47,500 nt of DNA from Bigelowiella natans CCMP2755 (GCA_000320545.1 ADNK01001164.1:1-47500), one strand, 5' to 3'; shown: positions 1-12,518, counted from the first letter of the stretch. The notes: generated by a model not told the origin, from the sequence alone. Program-made: numbers and translations.

Positions 1-150
1 TAACCCTAAGTTAACCCTAACCCTAACCCTAACCCTAACCCTAACCCTTAACCTAAACCAAAACCTCTAACTATAACTAATAACAACAACCACTCTAACC
101 CCAACCCCTGAACCTGAACCCGAACCCGAACCCGAACCCAACCCTAAGCA
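1..150. repeat. Telomere repeat array (CCCTAA)n, degenerate inward
   Basis: The first 50 bases are near-perfect CCCTAA units, the C-rich strand expected at a left chromosome end. From about 55 to 150 the units drift through AACCCC, AACCTG and AACCCG variants, the usual pattern where a telomere meets subtelomeric DNA. The unit corresponds to TTAGGG, shared by many protist lineages, so it does not identify the organism. Confidence 0.95.
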
Positions 151-887
151 TGAATCATTGCATACGCGCGTCGGGCACAGCCTGTGTCATGCCTGCATGG
201 TAAAATGCGGATGCATGAAAAACTCAAAGGGGTGAGACCGCACAAACAACACCATCGAATTGAACACCAACACGTTGTACGTCGTGACCCCAATGTTGCA
301 GCACGCGATGGCACGTGATGCATGTGTGCATCTATGCAGATTGAACCGTGCTTTTGGTGACCATTCACGATCGCGATTTCACAAAGATGCATGGAAACCT
401 GCAAATTGATTTGTGACCACATGATGGCTTTTTTTGAAGCGCAATGAATCAGAACACTGTGCACAGCGACCACAGAAACACGACACTGCTGCTGAAAATG
501 AATGCTTGTAATGACAATATTTTTTGGCTCGGGCTGATCATTTGACAGTTACACATGCAATTGAAACTTTTAGCCTTTCATTATTACTATGTCTATTATT
601 TTCAGCTCACTAACAAAGATTGCAGCTAATGATTCTGTACTCGACAACTAATGATTCTGTACTCGACAATCACTGAGACATACCTCAGATCGATCAGTCT
701 TTCAACTGTAAAAGATCGTTTTTTCCCAAATGACTTGCTTTCTGTGTCTTGTCAATGTGTGCGTATGCCATTGCCTCAAATTTTAAGCAAGGAAAAACGA
801 TGCACCAATTTGCATTGATGGTTCCTTAACCCCCTTTTTTTCGTGCAAGTCTTATCCTCTTGAACACCAAAATTTCTATGTAATTAT
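151..887. other. Subtelomeric DNA without a gene
   Basis: No convincing exon is seen. Bases 150-480 are rich in TGCATG, GCATG and CG words like the interstitial islands further in. Bases 500-887 are more AT-rich and hold a short tandem duplication (AATGATTCTGTACTCGACAA, near 630 and 650). The right part presumably contains the 3' untranslated region of the neighbouring minus-strand gene. Confidence 0.6.
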
Positions 888-2465
888 TTACCACTGTGTT
901 CCTTCTCTTACTCCTCCAGATGTATCAACGCTATCATGGCTCTCTACATGAGTGGCAGCAGGAGGAGAAGCAAAATCGAACTCATTAGGCGATGGAACAG
1001 ATGATTTCTTCAATACTGTTTCTGCCTGGAAAATGGCAGATTCGAGTCTCTCTTTACAGGAGATAAGTTGTCTGACTTCTCTGGGTTTAAGCTCAAGGAG
1101 CATACCGGTTATCTTAGGTGCCGTATCATCGTTGCTAACGAGATTTGATACAAGAGGAAAGAGGATATTGCCTAAAGCCTCACATGATGATGACGATGAT
1201 GATGATGATGATGATGATGATGGATGTTGCTGTTGCTCATGTTTCTTGGTTATTGTTTTGACTTTGTGTGCTCTTACAACTCTTCTTTCTTCAACTTTCA
1301 GAGTCTTGGTAGTGGAAGTAGCAATAGCAGTAGCAGTAGAAGTAGTAGAAACACCAGTAGCAGTAGTCGGGTCTACATCGTAAGAACAGGATACTTGAAT
1401 TCCTTGAATACCATTAAGTAAAATTCCTAGATTTTCCGGGATTGAGCGGTGCGGTGAAGACAAGTTGGTAAGTACCTGCCGCTGCTCATCTTTGTTTTTA
1501 ATATTAATGTCATTCATCATCATGTTTTTATTGTCCCACCCAGAAGAACTCTTGAAAAGGGGGGTAGTAGCAGCTGAAACAGCTGAAGATGACATAGTAG
1601 TTTTGGCAACGTCATCACATCCCTCCCCTTGATGTGCTGTTACTATCACGGATGGATCTGCAGAAGTAGTAGTAGCTTCTCCTACAACATTGCTAAGTCG
1701 TTCATCAAAATGACCGTTGCTAGCAGCATAGTCCCGTGATTGATACATGATACCACTGCATCCATCTGCAGGTACTCGACTTATATGGTGACAGCACCTT
1801 GATTCTCCTACTATTTCACAAGTCTTTCGCAATGCTGGTGCCATGGTTAAAGTAGCAATGGAGGTTTGAGCAGAAGAACAAGGATTCGAGGAAGAGGAGA
1901 GGGAGGAGGAAGAGGAGGAGGCGGATGCGAGAGAAAAATGAGTAGTAGGAGCGGTAGCAGTAGTAGAATTAGTGACAGTAGTTTGAGTAGTAGAACCATT
2001 TAACTGCGGGCTTAAACTTTTTTTTCTCCGATCATTTTGTTGGTGCTGGTTATGCTCATCATGGTGCAGATGAGGATGGTTCTTGAGGAAATATTGCTGG
2101 GATTGGTCGTAATCATAATGAAGATGGTGTTGAAGATTTAAATGATAATAATGATGATGCTGCTTCTTCTCGTCCTCTACTACCACAGCCTTCTCGCTGT
2201 AGTTATTTTCGCTTTGTTGTTGAGACCGATGATGCAGAAGCTTCTCCTTATCCTTTTCAAACCTATTATATCCTCCACTACTTGGGAAAAGTTCTTGGTC
2301 ATCCTTAAAGGATGGATTGGCCCCATAAATATGAGGAGAATAGCGATTGTGAGGATGATGAGAAAGGTGAATACTATGTTGTTGTTGATGATGATGAGGA
2401 TGATGGGGAGAGCGAATAAAACATGCCTTCTGTTGCTGCTGTCTGCGACGATGATGATATCGGCC

Positions 2466-2496
<31 letters not shown>

Positions 2497-5125
2497 ATAC
2501 TACTATCAGTTACGCCACCACCACCACCACCACCACCACCACCACCAGAATGTTGGTTAATGGAATGAGATGATGATGCTTTCACTGCTAATAATCCCAG
2601 ATGCTGCTGCTGCTGGTGGTGGTGGTCGTGAGATGTATTAGTATTATCGAACATGCTACGATGATGATGGGTCGGAAGAACTACTTCTGCTGAAGAAGCA
2701 GCCGCCTTAGCAGCGAGAACGACGTGATGATTTGATGGATGAGTGGTATTCTGATGTCGGTACCGATACTGGTGCTGCTGTTGGTTTGAATGCTGCAAAT
2801 GTTGATGTTGAGTAGCAGCAGCAGCAACTACAATATTGTTTTTAATACTACTACTACTACTACAACTACTACTACCGTTTCGACGGTTCTGAAGATAATA
2901 ATGTCGATATGTTGTGGAATGATGGTACTTTTCAGTTAGGGGGTAGCGACCTCCTCCAACCACTGGATGGTTACTGTAACGGCGATGATTACTACGTCTT
3001 GAAGTTTGGTACCGACTACCACCACCAACTGATGATGTCTCCCTTTCATCGAATGGGTGGCTAAATACCCTACCATTTCGTCGTTTTGCATTGGACATGG
3101 AAAATTTACTGGGAGGTGATGTCAACGAGACGTTTGCATGTGAAGATGAGCTTCCACCTCTACCACCTCTATCTCTTTGGAGTGAGAATCCTCGTGAAAT
3201 GATCGCCGACCCCTTTCGCCCCTCCAACATACGCCTATAGATATATTCACACACATAATGTTAATAATGATAGTTCACTGGTACTTTAATTTCTTACCGA
3301 TATTTTTAATGCGTCGTCGGCGTCTAATACTACTACTATTCGATGATGAACGACAGCAACAACTCGGCTACTACTTTTAACATCTTATTATTGTGTTGTA
3401 CCGCCGGCGTTCATGCCCAGTCATAGCTCTCTCCACCACAAGTTTGCGTCTAAGAATTCCAATTAGTCATCATTTTAGAGGGAAATCATTCATTCAAATT
3501 ACAAAAAAATGTATCATTATTATTGTAAGTAAAAAACCCTGCGGCTGGCAGCAGTAAGTAGTACCCAAATGGCGACGTATTATGCAACTTTCGAATGGCA
3601 GTTTCAGCATCTCTAGCCTCAACAAAGCGAACAAAACACGAGCCGGTGCAAGAAGGAGGGACTCGAACCTAAGATCAGCAGCAGCACCAGCATGGCTTAA
3701 CTAGGGAAAAACAACCAAATTACAACTAAATCGTACGTAATTTAAATGCATGATGACTAAAACCACCCCAACTTATCGTCGATCATCGTCACTAGCCCCT
3801 CTCTATTAGCAGCAGCAGCAGCAGCTAACCGAGTCTACGACACCAAAAAAAAACTAACCGAGTCTACAGCTCCGAAACGTCGTTTTTGGAAGAACGTAGC
3901 TATTTCCTCTCGTGTCCATGATTGAGGAAGACCACGTATGTAAACAGTAGATATCGCTTTATCTGCTTTGTACAACTCCGCTGATACGACCCTTCCTGGA
4001 CATCGTACGTAGCAGTAGACAATAAGATATTATTACACAACTATTAAATGTGCACCTACCACTCCCAGAATCAATATTTGCTTCATTGATACGCTCAATA
4101 GCTGCCTTGGCCTCTATTGCGGATGGAAATTGGGCAAAGGCATAACCAAGAGCTGCCCCAGTATTTCTATCGGTTCCTATCTGAGAAGAGAAACAATATC
4201 ACGTAGATGAATATTTATAATGCATAATAATGGCGAATTATTAAATCTTTCGAATTGGACGAGCCTCGTTCACGCAAGCATATAGTACTGGACTTTTCTA
4301 ACCTTACATGAAACGATACGACTGCCTGAGACATGTACTAACCACTCGAAAAGACCCCGTGCTTCAATGCGGCCCTTTGTAAAAAGAAGGAGGTTATAAG
4401 CTAAAATCAGAGAATGGTATTAATAACTCAAATCTTGCTTTATAATTACATAACAGACAGATATTGTCACATTCTAAGTAGATCTTTGAAAAACTAATAC
4501 TCGCATGAGAATGAATACTTTGTCGAAGTGTCAAATAATACTCACACGGGGATGAATATTTTGTCGAAGTGTCGTTCTACATTTTTTGTGAAAATTACAT
4601 GCTAGTTGTTGTACCCTGGGCAAGTTTTTAATGACAACGTTCGAGTTCTCGACCCGAAGATTCTGCCTTCTTTTAGGGTCACGGAGTTGCAACATAATCC
4701 TGCAGCTAAGAAATATATGTTAACAAAATCTGCTGGATAAAATGGAAGCTGAGACGTACGGTTTTCCGTTGATTTTTCTAAAATTGAGTTCATCAGCAGC
4801 CTTCATTGCGTCCGAAGATTTCTGATAATTAACGTATGCGTAGCCCAAAGACCTGATTTTTATATTTAAGAGCTATTTTCGCGAAAAAATATGATGTAAA
4901 TAACGAAGAACAATACTTCTTCGACTTTCCATCCTTGCAAATTCGTACACTTTCCAGTGGCCCAATTTGTTGGAAGACATTCACCAAGGTCGCCTCATCA
5001 GTGTCGAAAGATAACTCTCCTACCCACAGGGAGCGAGATCGTTCTATCCCGTTATTACCCTGAGCTACAGGACCACCTATAGTAGTAGCACCACTAGTTG
5101 GCCCCGATGGTACTTGCACTGGCAT
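888..5125 (-). CDS. PAB1: Poly(A)-binding protein, three RRMs plus MLLE domain, nine exons
   Basis: Binds mRNA poly(A) tails in the cytoplasm and recruits PAM2-motif partners. Exons (minus): 5125-4917, 4852-4760, 4699-4615, 4374-4303, 4180-4060, 3995-3859, 3668-3565, 3449-3402, 3234-888; they sum to 3216 nt (1071 aa), all phases agreeing. RRM1 (about 32-105) has RNP2 LWVGELSF and RNP1 SLGYAYVNY, close to family PABPs. RRM2 (about 120-200) has VVIKNLP and [11 protein letters not shown]3 (about 215-290) has VYIRGLP and SCFVRFVE. A roughly 650-residue linker is dominated by S, H, Q and G runs. The C-terminus has an MLLE domain (about 965-1025) with the signature KITGMLLE. Family members usually have four RRMs and about 600-650 residues, so this one lacks a fourth RRM and has an inflated linker. 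The start is the ATG giving MPVQVPSG; an upstream exon cannot be excluded. Confidence 0.92.
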
Positions 5126-6432
5126 CTTCTTGTATTTACTCCGGAACCTTCCACGGTTAATAAAGCTGCTGTGGGCGAGAACAAAGGGAGTAAAACTAGA
5201 TCTTTTTATACTAATTTTATATCCCAGTTTCACAGCCCAAAAAGCGATATCCTTGGAAAACAGCTCACGCCTCCTGCTTCGAGTAGTTTCCTTCCTTTGC
5301 TTCAATTACGAACTGTGAGTGGAGTATTAGTTTTCAATAAATTTCAAGCTGAGGAACGACGCTACACTAGTACTGTATTCGTAAAATCGAACGTAACATT
5401 TAAAGAGTAATCTGCACTACCTCCCGAGCAAGGCTGAGCTGAAGGCGAAAGCTAGCCGCCCAGTTGCTGGATGGTCTGCCATCTTTCAGACTTCCAGTGT
5501 TTGCATGTCAAACAACTTTCAGATGCAACTTGTATCCCATTCCAAGTAACAATGTCATAAAAAGACTGGACTTACAAATGTGACACAACAAATTCTTTCC
5601 ATTTCACCCCAAATTTACCTTCAGTGTTTTGTTGATAAGAAATCTGTGGGATTAAAACCCTCCCCAGAAAGTTGCGATTTCGCGGACTTACCGTAATTTT
5701 CCCCAAAAATTAGGCTATATTCGCATGTTCACAAATTTAATAAGAAGTGAAAGGTGCTTCCGAACTTTTTCAAAAGTTTCTTCTTTCCGGAAACGCCCGA
5801 AAAAAATAGGCTGATGTATGTGGCCATTTTCATCATATTTTCCAACTGTCTTCGGAATATTTCTTACAATGGCATGGAAAACAATGAAGCACAATTCCAC
5901 GTTGAGCACGGTGGCATCAACTTTGTTTGGAGTTCCGTCATCAATGTTCAGCTAGGGGTCAGAAGATTGAAATTGTTGATAAGCGAAAAAGCACTTTATT
6001 TCCTTGTAAAAAATGTGCTATTGATGCTACACAGTGATTAACGGATGCATAGGTGTTTGCATGTGCATGCGGTCTGGGCTGATTTCGAAATTGGTGTACT
6101 TCATGTGTAAAATGGCCCAAAATCGAGGCCAACATGGTGGGTGCTGCGTTTTTTCCCTTGTTTTCTAGCGTCTCCTTGTACTCTAATGTTAGTAGATCTA
6201 CATGTAAGCCGATTGCATAGATCTAGTTGGAATCCACTTGTCGCACACGTAACTAGTAGGATATCTTGGAAAAGGTTCATTTTTTATGTTACGACATTGA
6301 TTTCGCCTTTATACGTAAAGTCATCGGATAAATTTGCTTTGACTCTCCCACCACTACTCTCAACCAAAAATCAACCATTTGCGCAAGTGAGTGGCTGTTA
6401 CTTTTTTATATCTCTGGAGCCTTCCCATAAAT
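5126..6432. other. Intergenic region between divergent PABP and amylase genes
   Basis: About 1.3 kb with no exon that could be joined to either neighbour. Open frames here are short and lack family similarity. The two flanking genes are transcribed away from it, so both promoters should lie inside. No specific promoter element was identified. Confidence 0.5.
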
Positions 6433-7354
6433 ATGATGACGAACATGGTCATCACTAGAGTGACGTTGCTTTCAGCAATTGTTGGCGTTTTATCATCTGT
6501 GTCTTCTATAAAGACCCAGCAGCAGAAAACCGCACTGCTTGCAGGGTGCGACATTTTTCACGAGAATCAATGTCAAGGGGATACAATCGTAACGAATGCA
6601 TCGGTAAGAAGACTTCTAATGATCGTCTTTCTACCAAACCTCCTCATGGGATTTACTTACCAATTGCCCGTCCTATCCTTCCCCCATTAGTTCGAGAACC
6701 ACCGTTGGTTTACACCTCCACAGGGCTCAGCAGGATACTTGCCGTCTTTCCAAGACTACAGCGAACTTGTTGCTTATGCCCATGTCCAATATGCAGACCA
6801 AACAAGAGATCAGGCCACTGTTGAGGTAGTAAAAATAGCCCAATCTGTTTGATATATTCATAAGTATGGCTCCCATTTGCTGCTTGTTGTAGGTTCGGGC
6901 AATCCAAAAAGACCCGAGCTTAAAGTTGAAATATTACTTCGATGGAGTCGCTCAAGAAAGTCCAAACAAAACATTTTCCAGTCAAACCTATCCAAATAAG
7001 GTAGTATTTGTATACGGTGGCAATTTAAAAATATCTACTTCGAAGAAGAGAGAGTTAGGGTTATTATACAAAATGTTATTGATAGGGAGGGGGTCAAGAT
7101 GGACATACGTATCCTGCTTCTTTAATTTAATAAAACATACAATGTATATTTAATATCAGACACTGTTGGTATCAATTTCCGACGAATCAGGCTCCAAAAT
7201 TGTGCTAGAACCCGTGGACTTTCTATGGAATAATCCTAATATTGCTTCCCGACATGGTGATTACAGAAATGGGCAAAAAGGAGCAATCGTGGAGATGTTT
7301 GGATGGCCCGACAGTGATGTCGAACAAGAATGCGAGTTTCTATCTAAGGTGGTT

Positions 7355-7390
<36 letters not shown>

Positions 7391-8176
7391 CTGTGATACA
7401 TCTTAGATTTTGTGTTATTATGTCTAAATCATCGTCATAATTGAAGTTGTCATAGATTGTGGTGGTGATGATGCGGATCATTAACGCAATAATAGCACGT
7501 TTCCTACTCCTTCCCCCCCTCCTCCTCTTCCTCCTCATCATCATATTGTTGGAGATCTCTATTAACTAATACTTTATTTTGTCTGGCAAACCACCAATGA
7601 CAGGCTGGATACCTAGGAGCCAAGTTATTCCCCCACCAAGAACAGCTAATGTCCTACGAGCCTTTCAACAATGTCTTAAATCCGTGGTACTTCATGTATC
7701 AGCCTGTTTCGTATCGACTTGAGGGACGTATGGGTAGCCGCAGACAACTACGTGCTCTTATTGATACATGCCGAAGCAAGGGAGTCAGAATGTACGCTGA
7801 TGCTGTCATCAACCATATGACGGGAGGTGGAAATGATATGGGAAATCATAGAAATCCACAGCAGCAATGCGTAACTTGGGGAAATAAGTCGAGTTCCCTA
7901 ATCGGAGAAGGAGGTGATGATGATGATGTTTGATAGAGATAATCTCGTATGCTCCCCTTCTGCCTTCCAGATACAACTACGGAAGTTACATTGAAGACGC
8001 TTTCAAGAGTGCAGGTTTTTCAGCCGACGATATCAATAAGATTAAGATTTGGAATAGTGGATATCCAAAGGAAACAGAAAAGGGCTTGATTAATTGTGAT
8101 CAAAACTCGGCCAAAATTAGATCTGTGATCCAAAATGATGATGCCGATCAACAAAACCCAGGTAGTGGTAGTAGTG

Positions 8177-8209
<33 letters not shown>

Positions 8210-8410
8210 ATAGCAGTATTGGTAGTAAAAAGTTAGGAATAATGAGCATTTGGAGAAAATTGTACATTAGCAGCTGAACGGTATAAATAAGACGAATAAG
8301 GAAGTAAACTACGGCTTATTATTATATGCAATGTTCTGTCGAATTAATTTTCTTTTTCTCCTTAAAGATTTGCATGCAAATAAAGTAAACATACTAAACA
8401 TGCATAATAC

Positions 8411-8452
<42 letters not shown>

Positions 8453-8918
8453 TGTGTGGTGTGTGTGTTGTGTGAATTACGTTGTAGGCATACCTCATGC
8501 AATCTTCCATATATATATCTCTCCTTTCTTAAAACAATATCATTCAGGTTCAAGTTCGCGTGATATGGGAGATGATGGATGCGTTTTGATTAAGGGGTGT
8601 GATGTGTCTGAGCATCGAAATTTCGAAGTCAAACTGTTTGAAAATCCAAATGGAGCACAGGACAATGACAATGATTTTCCGATCAGAGTAGTTCTGTCTT
8701 CATTTTTCTGGTACAACAACGGGGTCCAAGGAATTCCTGATGGAAAATCTGATTGTTCTTTGTGTAAAGTAAATTGCGATTCATGTGAGGGTGTTCCATA
8801 TATTGCTGCATACGATCCAACAAGCAAAGGATATGACAGTGGAAATGGAACCTACACTCGTGTGCACAGGGACGCAGAAATTATCGAAGCAATGCAAAAA
8901 TGGATGAAGATAATGTGA
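6433..8918 (+). pseudogene. GH13 alpha-amylase with catalytic core missing (probable pseudogene)
   Basis: Seven exons: 6433-6603, 6691-6825, 6893-7000, 7160-7348, 7604-7913, 7971-8161, 8548-8918. Exon 1 starts MMTNMVITRVTLLSAIVGVL, a good signal peptide, so the ancestor was secreted. Exons 4-5 carry the amylase N-terminal barrel, including EMFGWPDSDVEQECEFL, YFMYQPVSYRL and conserved region I (DAVINHM). Exons 6-7 carry region IV and the C-terminal domain (SSSRDMGDDG, DGKSDCSLC, VYTRVHRD-like TRVHRD). Between exons 5 and 6 only 57 bases remain: region II with the nucleophile Asp and region III with the acid/base Glu are absent, and the phases do not match (exon 5 ends in phase 1, exon 6 needs phase 2). 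In region IV the invariant His before the Asp is Ala (NDDADQQ). All other junctions are in phase. An assembly collapse is the main alternative. Confidence 0.85.
8413..8446. repeat. (TA)n microsatellite in amylase intron 6
   Basis: About 17 uninterrupted TA units inside the last amylase intron. That intron also starts with GTAGTGGTAGTAG arrays at its donor site (8162). Confidence 0.9.
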
Positions 8919-9039
8919 GTGCTAAGTCGTTTTTTTTACAAGCAGGCATGGCAACATCTTCATTACCAATGATTGGTGATAGTTCTAGATATTCGTGAAG
9001 CACCGCTAGTTTTATAATACATGCACAGCTTTAAACAGA

Positions 9040-9617
9040 AATTCACACCAAATTCTCACGATAATCCAAAGAGCCATTGCTCAAGCAGCTCACGCCAGAA
9101 AGTCGAACTACCGCAACTACACAGTCGTTTGGCCAACAATCGCATAAAACGAGGGCTTACTTGCGCGCCGTGCTAGCATGTAATGTGCCCGATAAGCCCG
9201 GCATTCATCATCTGTTCGACGATACGATCACAGCACGACAGCGCATTGCAGCCGTGCAATGAGCGAACTGCGCTATCGCAGCCACACGATGTGGCGGTGT
9301 GACATCGCTAGATCGATCAGTTACGTGCTCCAAGTGCACATCTAGCTAGATCTAGATAATAGCCAACAGCTTGATCTATAGCAATAGAGCTAGCTAGCTA
9401 AAGAGCTCGCTAGCTCTCGGAGGTGTGTGCGCGCAAACACATGCACGACTCGCCTTGGCTAGTTAGGATTATTAGTGTCGGGCACATCGCACGTACGCAC
9501 TGCCATCGCCATCTAGCTAGCGCCGACGCCACGCGGATGTGTCGCACTGGCTCGCTAGCTAGAAACATGTGCGACCGACGTGTGCCACGTGCGTGTAGCT
9601 CCAGAGCTGTGCACGAT

Positions 9618-9655
<38 letters not shown>

Positions 9656-11080
9656 CGCAGTTCAAATGACGCGCGTGCCTTCACAAAAAATGAGTTTTCT
9701 CGGCATGAAACCAGAGGTTGGTCTAGCGGTTGGAGCTGAGGTTGAGCGCAATCGAAAACCCTGATTGCGCTCTTCGATCAAAATGAACCAAACAAATTTT
9801 TTCTGGCTCCGTTGGGGTCGCATCATTTCAACACAACAGACAACCAGTCCAAATGAATGCAATTCTCCTGCCACCCCGTTCTCCGTGCACCGCGCGCACA
9901 CTTTTGGTCTAGCGCAGCGATTTTGGTCCAATTTTGGATGCTTGGTTGCAGATTCAGATCCACCTCGCTAGGTCTGTTGGAGCTTCACTAGTTGCATAGT
10001 TCAAGGAAGGTGGCAGCCATTTTCATCAGAATCTAGAGAATGCACTAGGAAATGCTCTCAAGTTGTCTAGGTTGTTTCCAAATGTGAACCATCAAAATGG
10101 CCATTTTGGCGCATTTTTGATGGTTCACTTGGAAACTTGAAAGCATTTCCTAGTGCATTCTGATGGAAATGGTTGACACCTTCCTCAAAGCTCCAATTAA
10201 TGCAATTTCGTCTGGACGGACTTTGAGACAAATGGTTGAATTTTCACACTTGACCACCGTGATGCCATTGTGACAAGCCAAATTTTGATGCATGTTGAGC
10301 AGAAACGCGCGAGCTCTGCGGTGTCCCAACGTACGTCACATGACAATTCACACATGCATGCTCATGCCGCCGCATGCTTCATGCAAATGGCGATCGATTT
10401 TTGCATCAGGCACAAAACGTGCAGAAACACGTGCACGTGATGCGCGCGATGTTGTTGTCTAGTTGTTGCAGTTGAAAACATCCGCCTTGATCGACATGCA
10501 TCACAGATTCATGAATTATTTGTGCATGCTAGCTAGCATGGACTGTTGAATCCACATGTTTGGGGAAAAGTGAGAATTGTGTGCATGAAAGTTCCATCGC
10601 GGACTCAAGCTAGTACGTAAGACTGGCTAGCAGTAGCAGTTAGCTAATGGAACCCGCAAACCGCGCCATGCGCGCGGTTTGAACAACAGCACGTGTTGCA
10701 AATGAGAACGTGTGTGTGTGACCACACTACATGTTCGCACGTGCATGCAGCACGAACACAGCTAGACAGCAGCCTTCATGGCTCCATCTAGCTAGCTGTC
10801 ACTTGATCTCAATCGCGTCATTGTCAAACATCCAGCTAGATGCACGTGTGGACTGACAGTGATGACATGCATGCGATGCGCGCGTGCGGCATCGCATTTT
10901 TTGTTTACGTCTTCGATCATGGCGCGCCATGACAACACGGTTCGATGCATGCGTACTTTTTCTACTACATTTCTGTGCTATGTGACTTCTAGCTCATGTG
11001 AATTCCGCTCGTAGTCTTGTGCTCATCGAAATTCATGCGCGACACGTAATCTGCGCCAGTTTGTTCCGGCTACCTGCAGC
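9040..11080. other. Compositional island 1, no gene recognised
   Basis: About 2 kb unlike its flanks: CG dinucleotides are common, and palindromic words such as GCTAGC, CTAG, GCATGC and TGCATG recur densely (especially 9300-9420 and 10500-10960), while triplet microsatellites are nearly absent. Open frames here have no coherent protein features. It contains a (CA)n tract at 9619-9654 and a long inverted repeat at 9979-10194. It resembles the DNA just inside the telomere and the other islands. Confidence 0.6.
9979..10194. repeat. Long inverted repeat (foldback element or MITE-like)
   Basis: The left arm (9979 to about 10100) reads into the right arm (about 10110 to 10194) as a reverse complement, including GGAGCTT, AAGGAAGGTG, ATCAGAAT, GAATGCACTAGGAAATGCT, TCAAGTT and GTGAACCATCAAAA. 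The left arm has insertions of about 10-17 bases relative to the right. The centre is short (around GGCCATTTTGGCGC). Transcription would give a long hairpin RNA. No transposase or clear target-site duplication was found. Confidence 0.85.
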
Positions 11081-11082
11081 TA

Positions 11083-11955
11083 TCATTCTGCATCGATCTC
11101 AAGAAGATCTACTGATGTCTCATCAAATTCCCCTGGCTCTAATCCAGCTAAATCGAAAGGTCCGTATCTTTTGTAGGACAAAAACAGTAAAAGTTGAAAA
11201 CAAACATAAACATGATAAATTGATGCATTGAGACATCATTGCACGATTGTACATCATCATGCTCCTACCTGACACGAATCAGTCGATTCACTTCAAGATC
11301 TGCTGCTGCTAACGCCCGTCTAACCTGGAATAGAACATGGAACAATCTCGATCATCATTATCCTCTTCTTCTTCTTCTTCTTCTTCTTCTTCTTCTTCCT
11401 TTTCTTCTCTACTCACTTCTACTCACTCATTACCTCCCTTTTCTTTCCTTCTGATACAATCACTTTCAACCATCTTGCATGGATGTTATTATCAATATCA
11501 TCAGATATTATCCAAGCCGATGGCGCAAATATAGGAGTGATATCAATAGATCGATATTGAACTCCATCAATTTCTGCACCCTGTATCATCAACAACACAA
11601 ACTTTTTGGAATCATGATCATTGATGAACCACCAAAACTACAGTAACATTATTTTTAATATTAATGATTTCGAGCGCTGTCATCTAAAAATTGACTGCTG
11701 TTTGGAATACAACTTTTGTGACATTGAAATTATTATTATTATTAATAGTAGTAGTAGCAGATGATGACCACATATCAAGTATCGTCTTTCATCATGATCA
11801 TCATTATCATTATCATTACATGTCGAAGTTCCTCGATTTTCTCTTCGTTTGGAGTACCGAGTACCTAGAGAATATATATCTAGCATCTTCACCAGCAACC
11901 ACCACCACTACTACCACTACTACAACTGAGGAAGACACGACACTATGAATCAGAA

Positions 11956-11991
<36 letters not shown>

Positions 11992-12487
11992 GACACAGCA
12001 TTGCTGACTGGCTGACTGACTGCTACAGCCGATCCATGGAATCATAAAATAACCATTGGAAATAATATGTTCTTCTATCAACATACAAACGAATTGATGC
12101 TATTGCTGCTTGTGCTGTACGTGTAAAGCTATTGTTACCACCAAACACATTATCAATTTTAATAATATGTCACTGCTACTACTACTATTTCTACTACTAC
12201 TAATTTTGCCTCCTTCTTCTTCTTCTTCTTCTTCTTCGTTGCTTCATGCTCTTGCTATTATTCTTCCTATCTGCAAACCCTCCTCCTCCTCCTCCTTACA
12301 CTTTGCCATTATTATTACTACAGTACATTACAGTACTGCCTGTTGCTACTTACTTAGTTAGTTACTACCCTGGCTTCGTAGACACGTTGAAACCTATTCT
12401 TAGGGAGCTCCAACCTCCGGGATAGCAGTCCTAAAAATGATAAAAGAAGGAAGGAAGGAAGCTCTTAGTGACGAAGCAGCAGAGAAA

Positions 12488-12518
<31 letters not shown>

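Noticed and set aside
952-1383. Plus-strand frame of 143 codons over the PABP C-terminus
   Set aside because: It is the antisense of the MLLE domain and poly-Ser region; the minus strand has clear family motifs.
2142-2573. Leucine- and methionine-rich plus-strand frame
   Set aside because: Antisense reading of the His/Gln/Gly repeat linker of PABP; composition follows from the repeats.
3655-3705. tRNA T-arm-like GGTTCGAGTCC on the minus strand
   Set aside because: Only two base pairs flank the loop, no acceptor or anticodon arms can be drawn, and the stretch is the start of the third RRM exon of the PABP gene.
9410-9931. Overlapping frames around the (CA)n tract in island 1
   Set aside because: They depend on the repeat for length, overlap on both strands, and show no protein features.
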